Shown here: positions 12,427 through 12,459 of the stretch, one piece after another
Layout: each line of letters begins with the position of its first letter
Numbering within the stretch: position 1 is the stretch's first letter
Origin: CAYOLL01 sp964404765 [NCBI: uncultured Gemmatimonadota bacterium]
Lineage (GTDB): Bacteria; 4572-55
DNA: 12,459 nucleotides
Reading direction: 5' to 3'
NCBI GenBank assembly: GCA_964404765.1
Contig: CAYOLL010000174.1
Span: 1 to 12,459 of the forward strand
The notes under the pieces: model-generated
Database searches by the model: none
Told to the model about the DNA's origin: nothing
Seen by the model: only the letters and a program-made list of their open reading frames with translations
Program-made: the position numbers and the translations under genes

Positions 12427-12459
12427 GAACACTTTTTTGAACTTCATAACTAGTGTGGT

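Overview
Organism and overall character. This is a bacterial accessory region. Most genes have good Shine-Dalgarno sites (GGAG/AAGGAG) and consensus-like sigma70 promoters (TTGACA, 16-19 bp spacers). That argues against Bacteroidota-type expression signals. The NapD-like gene and general gene style would fit a Calditrichota/FCB-group or similar environmental lineage, but the window has no rRNA or complete housekeeping marker, so this is only a guess. No tRNA, rRNA or CRISPR array is visible.

Layout. The left edge (1-262) is the 3' end of a dnaE reading frame (OB-fold of DNA polymerase III alpha). From 341 to 8208 every gene is on the minus strand, in separate modules: a PIN-toxin TA pair (341-1157), a second PIN/Phd-type pair (1490-2127), an AT-rich cassette with a small Cys-rich protein and an SMC/ABC-like ATPase (2426-4478), an Rpn-type PD-(D/E)XK nuclease (4740-5627), a 240-aa protein of unknown function (5743-6465), a gene-poor AT-rich stretch with a large inverted-repeat element (6466-7170), a third PIN TA pair (7171-7783) and an orphan, prematurely stopped antitoxin (7915-8208). 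A second Rpn nuclease is on the plus strand (8700-9575). Next come a frameshifted transposase-like remnant (9775-10171, minus), a Cys/Met-metabolism PLP enzyme (10348-11556, minus), a NapD-like gene (11990-12232, plus) and a truncated XRE-type regulator (12248-12426, plus).

What ties it together. Short fragments of the dnaE OB-fold 3' end recur between the modules, always on the plus strand: near 2-262, 1289-1444, 2254-2379, 4561-4615, 8321-8589 and 9584-9707. They begin at different points, but the ones that reach the end stop at the same place in dnaE. At four of them a minus-strand promoter for the neighbouring module sits directly against the left end. Two promoter families are repeated: TTGACA-17-TAAACT with an inverted repeat over the spacer and -10 (three copies), and TTGACT with a GATATT/CATATT -10 (three copies). 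A third repeat is a hairpin with AGACCTTGC/GCAAGGTCT arms, which acts as a terminator behind two of the TA operons.

Interpretation. The best reading is a defence/TA accretion island. Modules have repeatedly been added at or near the 3' end of dnaE, each leaving a dnaE tail behind, or they have been shuffled using dnaE tails as shared homology. Rpn nucleases, which are linked to recombination, are part of the array. The sequence shows the repeats; the mechanism is inference.
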